A model generated the notes under the pieces. It searched no databases and had not been told where the DNA came from. It was given only the letters and a program-made list of their open reading frames with translations. From contig NC_079230.1 of the NCBI RefSeq assembly GCF_029633865.1, forward strand, positions 32,135,358 through 32,199,357: 64,000 nt of DNA, given 5' to 3'. This DNA comes from Lampris incognitus. Lineage: Eukaryota; Chordata; Actinopteri; Lampriformes; Lampridae. The position numbers and the translations under genes are program-made. Shown here in pieces: positions 62,701-64,000 of the stretch; position 1 is the stretch's first letter, and every line of letters begins with the position of its first letter.

Positions 62701-62972
62701 TATATATTTCTTATTCCTCAGTGTCACATATATATCTACTTTCTTATTCCTCAGTGTCACATATATATCTACTTTCTTATTCCTCAGTGTCACATATATA
62801 TCTACTTTCTTATTCCTGTGTCACATATATATCTACTTTCTTATTCCTCAGTGTCACATATAGTATATCTACTTTCTTATTCCTCAGTGTCACATATATA
62901 TCTACTTTCTTATTCCTCAGCGTCACATATATATCTACTTTCTTATTCCTCTCCGTCACATATATATTTACA
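56748..62972 (+). repeat. 33-bp satellite array, about 190 copies
   Basis: Unit TCACATATATATCTACTTTC then TTATTCCTCAGTG, with 36-bp (TATAGTATATC), shortened (CTGTG) and other variants. Higher-order duplications exist: 59540-59956 and 59969-60385 translate identically (429-bp step), and 62016-62396 and 62413-62793 repeat with a 397-bp step. Spurious frames reach 1,246 codons. Confidence 0.97.
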
Positions 62973-63171
62973 TAAAAACTGCTGGGTTTGGTGGACAGAT
63001 TGTTCTTCTGCCAACATTCCCAAAAGAAGTCCAAGTCCTATCTGGTGTTAGTGTTGCCCCCCCCCCCCCCCAGCCCCCCTACCACAACAGGTCCTACAGA
63101 TGACTTTCATAGGGTGTTCCCTCTCAGCCTCACCCTCCTCTCTCTGGATTCTTCTCAGCTAAACAAGAAGG

Positions 63172-63770
<599 letters not shown>

Positions 63771-63802
63771 GAGGGAGGACGCCGGGCCACGAGACACCAG
63801 GA

Positions 63803-64000
63803 TGACCTGCTCTCTCTGCTCCATGATGACCTGCTCTCTCTCTCTCTCTCTCTCTGCTCCATGATGACCTGCTCTCTCTCTCTCTCTCTCTCTGCTCCAT
63901 GATGACCTGCTCTCTCTCTCTCTCTGCTCCATGATGACCTGCTCTCTCTCTCTCTCTGCTCCATGATGACCTGCTCTCTCTCTCTCTCTGCTCCATGATG
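63803..64000 (+). repeat. (TC)n plus GCTCCATGATGACCTG minisatellite, running off the window
   Basis: A 16-base core separated by CT runs of varying length; at least six cores. It continues past the right edge. Confidence 0.92.

Overview
This window is vertebrate nuclear DNA, almost certainly from a teleost fish. It holds exon-intron genes with consensus GT-AG junctions, vertebrate-only gene families, and a fish-style repeat set: Tc1 transposons, L2, RTE and restriction-like-endonuclease LINEs, hAT-type non-autonomous elements, tRNA-derived SINEs, Ty3/gypsy remnants and very abundant mini- and microsatellites. The species cannot be fixed from the sequence. There is no sign of bacterial, plasmid or CRISPR content.

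Two protein-coding genes are supported, both on the plus strand. From the left edge to about 28.5 kb lies sh3tc1 (SH3 domain and tetratricopeptide repeats 1). Fifteen internal exons could be placed (1402-28541). All reading phases agree, giving about 1,121 codons. The N-terminal exon(s) lie outside the window, and the last C-terminal TPR exons cannot be found. A 200-base run of N at 30593-30792 lies where they would be expected. From 34393 to 54866 lies a complete htra3 (HtrA serine peptidase 3): ten exons and 467 codons encoding a signal peptide, IGFBP module, Kazal module, trypsin-like protease with an intact His-Asp-Ser triad, and a PDZ domain. SH3TC1 and HTRA3 are also neighbours on human 4p16.1, so this is conserved synteny and supports both names.

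The introns are packed with nested mobile DNA. Examples: a Tc1 inside an R2/R4-type LINE (10.0-14.2 kb), another Tc1 inside an L2 (22.1-25.0 kb), a SINE inside an hAT element with both target duplications preserved (25.1-25.8 kb), an L2 inside an inverted-repeat MITE (28.6-29.7 kb), and two gypsy fragments in htra3 intron 1. Both Tc1 transposases are full length apart from one nonsense codon each. Four RTE LINE copies occur; two of them lie in opposite orientation on either side of sh3tc1 exon 11.

Tandem arrays make up a large share of the window. Periods are 13 bp (2.6-3.8 kb), 36 bp (5.7-6.9 kb), about 64 bp (27.6-28.4 kb), about 30 bp (29.7-30.6 kb), 21 bp (34.1-34.3 kb), 21 bp (38.1-38.7 kb), 9/18 bp (39.2-39.4 kb), 26 bp (47.2-47.6 kb), about 64 bp (52.8-53.3 kb) and 33 bp (56.7-63.0 kb). 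Several have periods divisible by three and create long but spurious open frames. The most interesting are the 26-bp array, which carries 13 perfect cAMP-response-element palindromes in htra3 intron 3, and the 64-bp array, which is an amplified copy of an sh3tc1 intron-exon junction.
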